DNA from: Clitoria ternatea
Taxonomy: Eukaryota > Streptophyta > Magnoliopsida > Fabales > Fabaceae
Direction: 5' to 3'
Assembly: GCA_037962975.1 (NCBI GenBank)
Contig: CM075674.1
Coordinates: 85,886,501-85,950,500 of the forward strand
Length of the DNA: 64,000 bases
Shown: positions 11,841 through 24,949 of the stretch, one piece after another
Layout: each line of letters begins with the position of its first letter
How positions within the stretch are numbered: position 1 is the stretch's first letter
Position numbers and translations under genes: made by a program
Notes under the pieces: generated by a model
Told to the model about the DNA's origin: nothing
Database searches by the model: none
What the model saw: only the letters and a program-made list of their open reading frames with translations

Positions 11841-14125
11841 GGGTTGGATGATGATGATAAATGAGATATGAGTCATAAGAGTGACAACCCGTGATGACAC
11901 TTTTCATTTTTATTTTCTTTCTAAATTTTTTAGTTGAGAAATCAGAATTTCTTAACAATATGTAGCCATAAAGGCATAAACATAGTGTTAAGGGTTATGA
12001 TTAAACATACGCGTAACTCAATATTTATCTAAACATGTTTTAATCTGGTAAGCTTTCTAGATTCTATTTATCTAAATCTATATATGATAAAAAAAATTAA
12101 TAACCTTTTTTAAAAAGGTTTTAATATAGTGTAAAAATACTGGAGTCATACAAATACACAGTTGATGATAAGTTATTGTGTTTGAGAGGGGGTTGAGAGT
12201 TATGGAATACTTTGTGCTTAGGCAGTAGATAGTTGCCAACGTGACCAGAGTTCCACCACCGACTTTCTGGTATTGATAAGTATAACACAAGTTGTCACGC
12301 TAGCATTGGGAAAAGCTATCAGATCTTTTTCAATGTTTATTGCACTTGTAATTAGTTTTTTGATCGCCACAAAACTTTGGTTTCTCGTCTGTTCCGGTGT
12401 CCATTTAGTTTTCAGTTGAGGAAACAAAGTTGAGAAAATGAGAAAATTTAAGGATTGATATTGATGACAGTTAAAACTCCATTTGACAGTAGGATCTATT
12501 TTTAGATTGGTCAAATCCAAAGAGACACTCAATCAATTACGCTAATCACTTTTCGTTTAAATTTTGATAAAGGGCGGGGGTATATTACTGAATGCAACAC
12601 TCTTAAAAATTTATTAAATTAACTCAAATAATAAAGAATCAGAAAATGAAACATAAATGCAGCGGAGACTCAAACTCAAGACATGATCAAATTAGGTTAT
12701 AGCAGATGATCTTTCCATTTGATGATTGGAATAATGGATTACATGTGCAAGTAGTGTCTCTTAAAACCATGTATGTGTATTTTAACCAATTATAGATTTA
12801 GATTTTTTATTCGTTTCGATTCTTATGTTGTTTATTATATTAAAATTAGTTCTTAAAGGAATTGAAAGAGAGAAAAATATAGTTAATTTTGAGAAATTAA
12901 AAAATTAAATAAGTTGAAAAAATTAAATAAGAGATATGTGACAATATTTTTCTTTTGTTGGATTAAGAGTTATATATATATATTTTAAGGGACCAATTTT
13001 AAAATATTAAATAATATAAGGACTAAACAATAATGAAATATTAGTCATTAATTTAACAAAATTAATTATTATTATTATTATAAAATATATTAATATGATT
13101 GCAATATTTTGAGATTTTTATGACTGTCAACGATGTATACTGAGTATATTTTTTTTTGCTTTTTCAAAAAAAGAAATATGATTAATTACCATTTTTTTGA
13201 CTAAAATTAATAATTAATATTACATATTATCTCCCTTCACCTTTCTTCATTTATATTTTTATGTTCTGATATTGTGAGGTTGGGTTGGAGGGATTTTATC
13301 CGTTGCAGAGGATATTGGACAATGCATTTGCTACAGATTCGGTTAAGAGACAGTTTTGGGGTGGAATTGTGGGGACGCATGTTGCATACCCACTTCAATT
13401 ATTATATACTTTTTCTTAGATAAATATCTCCCTCTAATTGTTAGCATATGTTGCTACATTTACAGTAAATTTGTTTTCAGATAATATTTTACTAATCAAA
13501 TTTTAGTTAATAATAATATGTTAATACCTATATCTAACAATTTCTTTCTCAAAACTGTATGTGTCTTCTTTACGTTAAATTGAAATAATTTTTAGTAACT
13601 ATACGTGATTTTGCAAAACATAAAGTAATAAATTATTCAAAAACGAATTCTTAAATTTGGTACAAGTTTCTGGATAGATAAAAGTCTAACCTGCTAGTTA
13701 AGAAAGTGTGAAGTTTTTTATTTTAAAATATTGTTAAAATTTATTTATCTTGATTTTTAAGTAATTTTTAACAAAAGTTTATATTATTTTATCAAATAAT
13801 GTCCTTGAGATACTACTTTTTTGATTTGTAATCATATCCAAAATGTTCTAATGTTTATTTTACATTATTTTCTTTGTTTTCTAAACTACTCTTAAAATCA
13901 CTTGAAAGTTATGCAAAATGAAGAGAGTGACCACACATTACTCATCAATTTAGGAGCGCAGAGTATTTTTTATGCTGTGTCAAGGGTAGTACCTTAAAAC
14001 AACAAAGTCTAAAACAAGCTCTACACATGAAGTGAACTTGTTAAGTGTATTTTACTACATTTTCTATTAAAGAACACTTTACATATTTTCAAATCTCATG
14101 CAATAAAATCGTCCCACACTTTACA
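11841..14125. other. AT-rich intergenic spacer
   Basis: No gene, RNA or clear repeat unit was recognised. Short open frames at 12078-12532 show no domain or signal and are judged random. Confidence 0.6.
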
Positions 14126-14130
14126 CTTTT

Positions 14131-16610
14131 TGTAACATCCTAATCGAGCATTGAGGGGCAAATTAAAGTTAATAGCTGAATAACTAAAAGTGACATGGAA
14201 ATTACGCAAGTGCCCTCTTGACAATATAAGTGATTTCAGTCTCACTCTTCCACTGACGCTGACCTGGGAAAAAGGAAGTGAGAATTGAGCTCACTTCTCC
14301 TTTCGTGCATGCAGTGGCACCATTCCTGTTTCCCTCTAAAATTCAATCAAGTTTCTTCTTCTTCATCCCCTCCTCGTGGGCAGCGTTGGGGTGTCTTGGA
14401 GTCTCGAAATCCTCCGTTGTTGGTAAGGTCGGGACTGTTAGAGAGAGCGGACAGCTCGAGGTTTCTCCGAAGTTGAGTTCGGAGGTTGACGACTTGAATC
14501 GAAGGTCGTTTCATCGAGAAAGAGTGATCGGAGAGCGATCGATCGACGTTTGATAACTCAAAGAGCTTCTGGAATCTCTTATTCTAGGTAGGGGGTGCTT
14601 TACATTTCAAATGAATGGTTTATGGACGGGTTCCGGGTAAAATTGTTATACTGATTGTTATATAACTTTGAAATGTGATGATTGGTGTGTTCTGGTTGTA
14701 CGATAACTTACGAAATACCTGGATATGTGATATCTATGAGTTATGGAGTGTTATGTTGATTTCTGTCCATGATTGTATATTGAGTTGCATGAGATGCATG
14801 TTGATGATAATGAGAATGCCGAGTGCACATGGTGTGAGACGCTTGATGATTAAAATGGTATTGATGTATTAATGATAATAATATTATGCATGAGATGCAC
14901 CATTGAAAATGCTGAGAGCATATAGCGTGAGACGCTTATTATTGAAATGGTAATCAAATGTATATGCATGAGATACTATGAAAGACCTTGAGTGGGACTC
15001 AAGGCAAGCCTATTGAGTGGGACTCAGGGCTGCCCGTAACACTACCATTGTCGCTGAGAGTGACTGTGTTACATGAGAGGGCAAACGGTTTGGTACCAGT
15101 AAAACGGCCGGATCAGCTGAGAGCTGAGTATAAGGCTGAGAGCCTATGTTGCAACATAAAACTTAATAATGAACAATTAAATCTGATTGATTGAATGTAT
15201 GTACACTGATAAATGTTGCTGAGAGCAATGTGACTTGTATGGTCATGTGTATATGTTATTGAGAATAACATGAATTATATAGCCTTGAATGAGTTGAGTA
15301 AATCTTGATTAGATGATGTTATATGAGTAATTATATTGAATGACAGTGTATGTTGTTGTTTGTCTGAGACATCATATTGCATAGTTAAGAATTGGATGAT
15401 TGACCCGAGTCAATAACTGTCATTTAACATGTATAATGCTCACCCCTACTTGTGGCTATATTTTCAGTGGATTTAGGCCGGGATGGCGAACGATGAGAGA
15501 TCATCAAGCTCGTGTGAGGAGTACTTGTACAGATGTAGTGTACATATTGTATATAGTTGTGATATAGCCTTGGCCGGCTCCTATGTATGCCATTTTGTTT
15601 TGAGTATATACATGAGTTTGAACTACCCAGGATTGTGGATATATATATACGTAATGATATGATGTTGCTTGAAATATCCAGGAAGTGTTGTTGTATGAGA
15701 AATGTCAAAGGTCAAGATGTTTCCGAGTGAGACATAGCTGAGAGAACCTCTTCCGAGTGAAGAAAGGTTAAAATAGTTCCGAGTGAGATATTTCTGAGAG
15801 GACTACTTCCGAGGGAAGGATAGTCAAGATGTTTCCGAATGAGACATAGCTGAGAGAACCTCTTCCGAGTGAAGAAAGGTTAAAATAGTTCTGAGTGAGA
15901 TATGTCCGAGAGGACTACTTCCGAGGGAAGGATAGTCAAGATGTTTCCGAATGAGACATAGCTGAGAGGACCTCTTCCGAGTGAAGAAGGGTTAAAATAG
16001 TTTTGAGTGAGATATTTCCGAGAGGACTACTTCCAAGGGAAGGATAGTCAAGATGTTTCTGAGTGAGACATAGCTGAGAGAACCTCTTCCGAGTGAAGAA
16101 AGGTTAAAATAGTTCCGAGTGAGATACGTCCGAGAGGACTACTTTCGAGGGAAGGAAGATCAAGATGCTTCCGAGTGAGACATGACTGAGGGAACTACTT
16201 CCGAGTGAAGGAGGGTTAAAATGTTTCCGAGTGAGGTATGACCGAGAGAATCATTTCCGGATGAAGGTTAAAATGCTTCCAAGTGAACCATGTCCAAGAT
16301 GAGATCTTCCAGGTGAAGGATAAGGACCTGACTATGAATGAGAAATTTTCCGAGTGAGGCATGACCTGATGGGACCATCCCCGAGTGAAAGGAGGTTCCG
16401 GTTTCGAATGCAACAACACACCGAGTGTAGGGACTCGCTTTAGCGAGTAGGAGCTCGCTCAAGCGACCTTTACTGGTTTCGTTTAACTGAACCAGGATCT
16501 CGCCAAGCGAGTGACACCCTGACTCCATTTTCTTTTTCCCGATTCTGAATTTGAACGCGAAAAATTTCCCCCGGTTTTCGAGCTGGTCTTTATTAAGTCG
16601 GGATGTTATA
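14131..16610 (+). mobile_element. Solo LTR of a Ty3/gypsy (Tekay-like) element with intact target duplication
   Basis: It starts TGTAACATCC at 14131 and ends GGGATGTTATA at 16610. It is flanked on both sides by CTTTT (14126-14130 and 16611-16615), a perfect 5-bp target duplication. No gag-pol, primer site or second LTR lies between. A solo LTR formed by LTR-LTR recombination is the simplest reading. Its start and its ccgagtga repeats resemble the LTR of the chromovirus at 1-8294, read in element sense, so it is placed on the plus strand. The last dinucleotide is TA instead of CA, probably one mutation. Confidence 0.85.
15713..16420 (+). repeat. 112-bp tandem array inside the solo LTR
   Basis: The anchor caagatg starts at 15713, 15825, 15937, 16049 and 16161, an exact 112-bp period. 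Each unit holds two related halves of about 55 bp, one with gacatagctgagagaacctc and one with gagaggactacttcc, so this is a two-level repeat. Copies become more diverged after 16161. Confidence 0.9.
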
Positions 16611-16615
16611 CTTTT

Positions 16616-19600
16616 CCTGTAAAAGAAGAGGACTTGTTAACGAGTGTTCTAAAGGCACAGTTTAATAATTTGAAAATAAAATATTTTGTATTAAAAATTG
16701 AGTTTAAATTGCTTAAAAATTAGTATGGGTGAACACTAATGATGATTTTAAATAAAAATTTGCTTTTTCTAATTTTTTAATTAATACATCAATGACACTT
16801 ATTAATGTTTCCTTAATTGAAATCAATATGTAATTAATTTTCAAAAGACCAAGTTAAATCTTCAAGAATTGAATCCCCCTAACATCTCTTAAGAATAGAA
16901 AAACTATCTCTAGATGAAATACCCATATTTGCTAAATGTATATATTAATTAATTAAAACAAATATATATATATATATATATAGTATTGATTATTTTAAAA
17001 TCATTTAATACTTTATTCATATATGAAAATTAATGTAGTATATTCAATCTTTGAAAATATGAAAATAGACATTTTTTTCAGTTGGTTTAATAATGGGCAT
17101 GAATTATTGTAAATTCACCGATACTATCTTCCATTATAAAAAATAAGGATATATCTAGATTGGTAATGGAACGGATATATAATGGTTCGGAAATGGAAGA
17201 GATGAATTTGAATAAAAATATCATTCCATTTGCATACAGAATAACCAATCATATATGAAAAAAAATATAATGATACAACGTTACCAAGGTATATGTTAAC
17301 TCAAACAAAAAATCATAACAATAAATTGAAATAATGAATTCAAATAAAAATATAGATGATAATATTGATAACAATTGAAATAATGAAGTAAGAAAATAAA
17401 ATAACCACCATAAATACAATCTAATGTTGATTGATTAGAAAAAAAATTTAAATAATTATAAAACTTAACTAATAATGTTGCAACATCAATTCATAGTTTA
17501 TCTAGAAATGAAAATGTAACAAAAATTTTATAGGGACGAAATTGAAATTTGTTAATTTTACAGGGAATAAAAAATATATTTAATCCAAATTTAAATCAAC
17601 TTATTTATTTTTTATATTTTCTTCATGGATATTTTAAATTAATCAATTGAGAAGTCAACCAAGATTAACATATATTTAAAAGAATCACACATATCTCATT
17701 ATATTACTTTATTTGTTTCATATTATAAACTCTTGAACACATAGTTTTAAGGGAGCAATTATTGTATTGATTTTGTAAAAATCAGTTTTATCTTTTCATA
17801 TTTATATTCATTTAAATATTAATTGAACAAATATAAAAATATTTAATGTTTAAGGGTAAAATAGGAGAGTAATAAATACTCTTAATTTTTTTATAGGGAC
17901 TTATAAAATCAAAAACTCATTTTTTTTATTTTAAGGATTTATAATATGAAATAGAAAGAGTACAATTTAAATTTTTAAATAAAGTAAAAAGTGTGTTGTA
18001 ATTTCTAACTCTAGTGAGTCATAGGATCCAACTAATCCTAAATGTGTATCCATAAAAGATAGCGGGATTATGTATAAATTATTTTTAACGTTAAACATTA
18101 TTAAAAAAATAGAATAACTAGAATAAAGTATTATTATTAGCTATTTACATATTAATTACTATGGTTCCTCTATTTTAAATTATTTTATTGTAATTATGCT
18201 TAATATTCTTTATTAAAGTAGTATATAAAAAGTATAACTTTAATTGAAAATAAAATTATGATCTTGTTCAACATTCTATTATACCAATTTATCTATATTT
18301 ATATAATTTTAATTAATGAATAAATTATAATTTTATACTTATCTAACAATAGTTGATTAGTCTAAGTTATGTTATCTTATTTATGTTTAAGATTAACTAT
18401 TATATCAGACCATTAAATGTAAAAAAGAAAATCATTATTGAAAGACCATTATTGATGTCTAATATAAAAAATTATTTATTTAAATGAAATTGGTAAATAA
18501 ATATATATACTCAATTAGAAAGCTTGTATTAAATATTTGTAATTTTCTTAACTTTTGAAAAAGCTTAATTATCTCAAGTGTACATGTCATCATGAACCTT
18601 TGACAAACGCTAATCATAAATTAGTTTCTTATAATCTCATTATATCAAATTTACATTGTTAATTATACCAACAGAGCTTTAGGATAATTATTAAGTATTA
18701 AGACTATATATCTAACTAATCAATTTATAAACCATATATAATAATTATAGAGTATAATATATATTTTAATCAAGGAATAGTTTTGCCTTTCAAATAAAAA
18801 ATTGTATATAATTGTTTTAAATGATTTTCATTTATTAATATGTAAATTGAAAATCTTATAAATGAATGGTAAAAAAAGATTTGAGAAAAACTATATATTC
18901 CGTACACAATCACTAATTTAATATTCCTTAAATCATCATTATGACAATTCATTAAAACCAACGTTATTTGGTTTGTGTAGTATGATCAAATTTTCAAAAT
19001 ATATTGATTTAATTAGCATAAACAATTCAACCTATTATTTGTATCTTAACTGAAATTAATTGATTTTAAAATAATCTATTAATTTTTAAAATAAAACCAT
19101 TATTATTACTATAATTATAAAGTTGTGAATGATATAAAAAAAATATTATTTTATAATTATTAATGTGAATTAATCGCTATATATTTTAAGTTTTAATTAA
19201 GCACTAAATTTATTCTAATTAGAATTAAATGATGTTATATTTAGTAATGCATACACACTATTATTTTGTAAATTGTAATCATTCTTAATATAAAGTTGAG
19301 AGATATAAATTTCCTTAAAAAAATAAATAATTGAGAGATTATAACACAAAAAGTTATCATCATAAATTTATAAAAACAAAAATACTATAGATTACATAAT
19401 ATATTATTATATTAATGGTAATTTACAATTTATAATCACAAAAGTAAATAGCTATTATTTATGATATCCATACATCTTTTCAGTGTAACTTTAACCTGCA
19501 TATATACATTTTGCTTATACAAAATAATAATCGCAAAATATTGTTAGTTATGTAATATTTTCAAAAGGCTATATATATGATCTTATTATATTGCATAAAA

Positions 19601-19810
19601 TTATATATACTTAGTAATATAATATAATGAAATATACTGATGATATTTTACAATAATAAAAAGTAATAAATAATGGATAAATGTATTTATATAAAATTCA
19701 GTTAATAACAATAAATAAATATTTAAAAATTAATCTTAAGTAAATTACAAGATAAATTGATCTTATATAGTATTTTAACAACTTAGTGTAAATATGAACC
19801 TTTAAATACA
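16616..19810. other. AT-rich intergenic spacer
   Basis: Very A/T-rich DNA with an (AT)n run near 16960-16981. I recognise no coding region, RNA gene or defined element. Confidence 0.6.
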
Positions 19811-20276
19811 ATTTCAATTGATCAAAATGGGCTAGGCCCGGCATGATGACCCGCCAACCCGTCAAAATTTTCAGCCTGTTGTCCTACGAGCCAAAATCTT
19901 GGTGGAGCAGGTCAATCGGACGGGCCTCCGTCAAGGAAAATATATATGTATATATTAATAATAAAATAATGTATACTTTATTTTATTAAAATATATAATT
20001 TTATTTTTAAATTTAAAAAAGTGACATTTACTACTTGTATATTTCTTTTAATAATATGTTCTTTGTTTTTTTTAAAATTATTTTTAGATTTTTATCTTAA
20101 TTTGACATTTTTTTAAAAAAAAAATTGACGGGTCGATAGGCCAGCTCGCCAATCCACTATCTTTTCCAAAAAGACACATAATTTTAGTTTGGCAGGCCAA
20201 CCCACTAAGCTCCTCAGGTCCAGCCTGCTTTTGGTGGGCTTTGACGGGGCGAGTCAGCCCATTTTACAATCCCTAC
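19811..20276. mobile_element. Degenerate inverted-repeat (hAT-like) non-autonomous element
   Basis: The left arm has aaaatgggctaggcccggc followed by cccgccaacccgtcaaa. The right arm read in reverse starts TAGGGATTGTAAAATGGGCT and continues with gccccgtcaaagcccacc. Both arms are GC-rich in AT-rich DNA. A terminus starting TAGGGAT and the GGGC-rich arms recall plant hAT MITEs. The left terminus is eroded and no target duplication was found. Confidence 0.5.
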
Positions 20277-21073
20277 ATTAAGATTTTTGTATTACGAATA
20301 GAACAAAAAATGAATACATTTCTTAAATACATCTCTTAATTTTTCATTGTCTTACATAACCGATTTTGAACCCCTACAAAATGAAACAAGGAGATTAATT
20401 AAAAATATGGAACATGGTAAAGGAAAGAACATCTCACACACAAAAAAGAAGTTTTAATATTCTTCCGTAAAATTGAACTTAGAAAGCTCACAAAAAAAAA
20501 CTTAAACGAAAATTCCAAAGAAAAAATAAAAGAAGACTGAATATTTAACAAAAACTCAATAAGGGATAAAAATAAATGACCCATCCATAAACTTAATTAC
20601 ATTTCATTCTTCTTCAAATTATAATACATCTGAAATATTACGAATGAGGGAACAATTTGTAAAGAATAAGTAATATATATATATATATATGAAAAGAGGA
20701 AACTCGTTACCAAATGAGAGAGGATTAAGAAATTGATATAAACGAAATGGAAAGAAAATGAGAGAAATTTATTCAGAAATATCATAAATAGGAAAATAAA
20801 AAATGGTTGTGTGAATAGGTTTTGCTAGTTTTTGTCCTAAATTAGCATAATCAACTGATCATATATAATAAATCAGTCATATAAATAACAGAATCTCCTA
20901 TTATATTAAATGATTTTAGTTACTTTATATAAAATTATTGTATTTAAAATGTAAGAAAAAATTGATATATTTACCAAAAGTTCACATGTTACAAAAATTA
21001 CCTAAATTAAAATACTTTACAAATATATATATAATATAGATATAGATTTTAAATAAATAAAAACTATTAGCCC
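20277..21073. other. AT-rich spacer
   Basis: An (AT)n run lies near 20670-20690. No gene or element is supported. Confidence 0.55.
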
Positions 21074-21672
21074 ATTAGATTCAGTGTCCATTTGGGGTAA
21101 CGAATTTATAACTTTTTTTAAGGAGCTGGTGAGTTTTTAAAAACTAATGGAGCTGTTTGGTGAATACAAAAAATGAGAAGCTTATAACTTTTGAAAAACT
21201 ATAAGTTTTTTAAAAACTATAAGCTCCTTTATTAATTACTTAATTATCATTTTTACCATTTTTTAATGACAAATTTTATCTCTCATATAATTAGAATATT
21301 ATATGTCCTTTAAAGTCATTTAACACAATTTAAGATAGTTTTAACAAAGAACTCTATTTCAACAAGCTCCCTAAAAAAATATAAATTATAGAGCTCGTTT
21401 GTTTAAACTTATTTTAAGAGATAAATGTTTATTAATTAAAAAAGTACTTATTTTAAATTTTCATGTGTTTGTTTAAAATTTTAAAAAATAAACAGAAGCA
21501 AAATATAAATAGATTTATGTTTATTTTAATATACTAATAGATAAAGTATTTAAAAAAACACTTAAAAATAAACTTAAATAAATGAACCCATAAGCTACTC
21601 AAAAAACCATGAGCCATAAACATAAATCATAAGTTATAAGTTATAAACTCGTCTTACCAAACAAAATCTAAG
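21074..21672. mobile_element. Inverted-repeat MITE containing a nested second MITE
   Basis: The left end starts TTAGATT and reaches ggggtaacgaatttataac. The right end in reverse starts TTAGATTTTG and reaches ggtaagacgagtttataac. These imperfect terminal inverted repeats enclose about 600 bp with further mirrored aagcttataac-type sequence. A separate MITE sits in the middle (21391-21590). Family not assigned. Confidence 0.55.
21391..21590. mobile_element. MITE, family shared with 23025-23235
   Basis: The left arm is gagctcgtttgtttaaactt and the right arm in reverse is gggttcatttatttaagttt. The interior is nearly all A/T, with aaaataaac and aaaattttaaa blocks that recur in the copy at 23025-23235. 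Confidence 0.65.
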
Positions 21673-21807
21673 AGAAACTTAAAATAATTTTTGAAGAATA
21701 AATTTAAAAGTAAAAGTAAATGAGATTTAAGAAGAAATAAAGTGCAATAGAATATACCCTCTCAATCAATAAATATTCATAGTTTATTTAATTTTTTCAG
21801 AGTTATT

Positions 21808-21810
<3 letters not shown>

Positions 21811-21842
<32 letters not shown>
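21811..21842. repeat. (AT)n microsatellite
   Basis: About 16 AT dinucleotides just right of the nested MITEs. Confidence 0.9.
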
Positions 21843-21849
<7 letters not shown>

Positions 21850-23024
21850 TGCGCGATAGCCACTGTTTTTATGATATTTATTTGGAAAAGCTTGGGCGCG
21901 TAATTGCAGCAGGTGACATGTGGTGGACGACAAAGTTGGGCTGCTTCAGAAAGAGGCTCACTCCATCATTTGACTTTTGAGTCTCTTTGGGCCCAAAGTG
22001 CACCAATTTATCAAACATTCTTCAATCCACTCTCTAACTAATTTATCCAAGATTCTCCAATCCACTCTCTAAGTCAGACCATGTGCAACACTACACCATA
22101 TTTTTTTACCTACTATTTTGCATCTTCATCATTTTTGCTTCATTTTAAAAAAAAATCTATAAATGGATAATTTTGTAAATTGTAATATATAGAAATTTTA
22201 ATTTTAGAGTAATTATGATACAAATCAGTGACGAATGAAATTTTAAATTTCTTTTAACATTGCTTTATCATTTATTCAATTATAAATATGTGAAATAATT
22301 TAAAGTTTTATGTCGCTACGGTTAATTTTCAACTTTTATTTAATATGAAAATTGCTAAATTATAAAACTCTTGTTTTATAATGAAAAACTGCTTATTTAT
22401 TTTACGGGGTCCTTATACTCGCTATGCTTGAGGTCTCAAAAATATCAAAAAGAATTCTGATATATTTTAATAAAATTCTTAATATAATCCACTAATGTGT
22501 AAAAACTCTTTTCTACCGTATTCCTATCAGATTTATAGTCAAATTGACTTTATAAATATTATAAAATAATTATTAAAAAATTATGTAATTTTTTTGGGCA
22601 CATAAGTAAGCTATGTATCTAACTAAACTCTATATAATAAATAATTGTTGGGAACATGTTTTCCTTATGACTTGTGTTATCTCTACTCCAATGTAGTAGT
22701 GTACTTTCTTAGGGTGAATGATGTAATATTGTGATAAAATATTATCTTATTGATTAAACTTTTTTTTGAATATTGATTAAACATTTTTAAAACACTATAT
22801 AAAGACAAAATCAAATTAGAACATAAATATTTTAATAGTTGAAAAATGTTAATAAATTCAATATTCACTTATTTCAAAAATTAAAATATTTATTAGTATT
22901 ATTTATCAGTATTATTCACTTGTAATGAACATTATTTTACGTGAAAATTAATTAAAGAGCATTTTATAGTTTAGGGGGAAGATAAACTATAAGCACTTCT
23001 TCTTCTTTTTTTTTTATGACTATA

Positions 23025-23235
23025 GGTTCGTTTGTTTAAGCTTATTTTAAGATATAAGTATTTTTTTAAAATAAAAAAGTATTTATTTTAAATGTTGATG
23101 TGTTTGTTTAAAATTTTAAAAATAAACTAATTTTTGTTTATTTTAAGAAACAACTCTGATCTGCTTATTAAATAAGTGATTATAAAAAAATGTTTTTTTG
23201 AAAAACATTTAAAAATAAGTTTAAACAAACGGGCC
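23025..23235. mobile_element. MITE with 5-bp direct repeats CTATA
   Basis: The ends are ggttcgtttgtttaagctta and, in reverse, ggcccgtttgtttaaactta. It is flanked by CTATA at 23020-23024 and 23236-23240. The family is the same as 21391-21590. It has no coding capacity. The short direct repeats may be a shortened hAT-type duplication; the superfamily is inference. Confidence 0.7.
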
Positions 23236-23240
23236 CTATA

Positions 23241-24940
23241 TAGAGTGAGATGTAATCTTTTATTTGTATTTTTTTTTATCATGAGTGGGATGTAATCTAT
23301 TTGTCTGTTTTCAAGTGATGTTACGTCTATTTGAGAATTTTATTTTCATCATTATATTTTTTTATTCTTGTCATTTGTTTCTTTTTTTAAAAAAATTAGT
23401 TCCTAAATTATCTCCGTCTCCACATCTCAACTCTAAGTTTTCAAATGGCATCCTTAGAGCACCCCACAACCTTCTTCCAATCCAATCAACCAATTATTTT
23501 TTCGAGATTTGTAATGACGTTGTTGAAATGACTTCTATTTCTCACTTCATTATACTATTGCATACCGCCTATAACCTTCATTCTTTAACCATCAAATCAC
23601 CTCCAAAGCTACCACCAAGCCCTTTCATCATCAAACACCATAATAAAACATCTTTCACCACAAACCAAACCATGTTCCTCTAAAACTAGACCATGAACTC
23701 CATCATAATAGTCCCACCATTTACTTTTAAGTTATCATTAATGCTAAGAACAACAAACCACCGTGCTACGCCATCAAAATCTGAAACCATCATCATAGCC
23801 CTAGGTGACCCTTGATAATCATCAAGCGGTTTCAAGTAGCCACCATGCCTCTACCTATGCAAACCAGGGCCGCCCCTACCTTTTCACACAACCATCGCAC
23901 CTTAGGGAGGCATTTCTATTTCCCACCATGCCACTCTATTTGTAACCATCACACCTTAGGACCATAAAAAATACCAGGAAGTGCTTCACTATCCATCCCG
24001 CCTTCAACCTAGACCACAACAAAGTCAACCTAGACCATAAAATGCTTACCAATACATCAATTGCATTGCATACCATACCTATAATTACTAGTAATAAATT
24101 GCTATGGTAAGAAATTTGAAGTCTTGGTCTACATTTCACAGTCATGGCTTCTTTGTGGCACACTAAAATGCCTTCTATGCAACACGGGTTGAAATAGGAG
24201 AAAGAGGGAAAAGGTCACAATACGCCTTTACGGTTTAATACAGGGAACTTCTCCCTTCACAAACCAACCTTGACTTATCTCAAAACTTAAACCCCATCAT
24301 CCTTTCCTCTGTCCACCATTTTGTTGGCTCCCTTGACGTGAAAATATTGGCCACCATAGCCTCCAGCTATGCCTCAACCCTAAGGGACATGGAGAACACA
24401 AAAAATGTTCTCGACGTAACAATCCAATGAGGTATAAAAAGAAGGGGGAGGAAAAATGAACAAGTGAAAAAATAACGAAGTTAGAGAAGCAAAACCAATA
24501 TGCATTTTTCTACGACTCTCTTTAACTTTGAAAGATTAGTAATGGAGCGGAGAAGAATGAAACCAAAATATTAAAAATCAAAAGGATAATTTGGTCTTTG
24601 GAAATAAATAAAATAAAACAAGTAGAGAGAATAAAAAATAAAGTAGTGAGAATACAATTTCTGCATCCATTTTAACACATGGCCTACTTCAGTCCCAAAA
24701 AACAACATAGGACTTGTGTTATAATAGTTTTTATTTTTTTTAAATAGGCATTGTGTGTGCATTTTATTGTCTAGAACTCTTTTGATCAAGAGATCCATCA
24801 ACACTTGAAAAAAGGAAAAATGAGAGGGAAAATTAAAAGGAAGGAAAAAAATTAAAATTAAAATTGAAGAAAATATAGAAAGAGAACACAGTTTTAGAAT
24901 TTAACTTTGTTCTCATTTTCTCTTCAATCAAGCAAAAGAA
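23241..24940. other. Intergenic spacer
   Basis: Less A/T-rich between 23400 and 24450, with ccaccat-like low complexity. Open frames there (23285-23683 plus, 23936-24163 minus) show no recognisable domain. Nothing is called. Confidence 0.5.
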
Positions 24941-24949
24941 AATATATCA

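Noticed and set aside
14278..14553. 91-codon plus frame with a hydrophobic start
   Set aside because: It lies inside the solo LTR and shows no known domain.
23285..23683. 132-codon plus frame
   Set aside because: No domain and no convincing gene structure; biased composition suggests chance.
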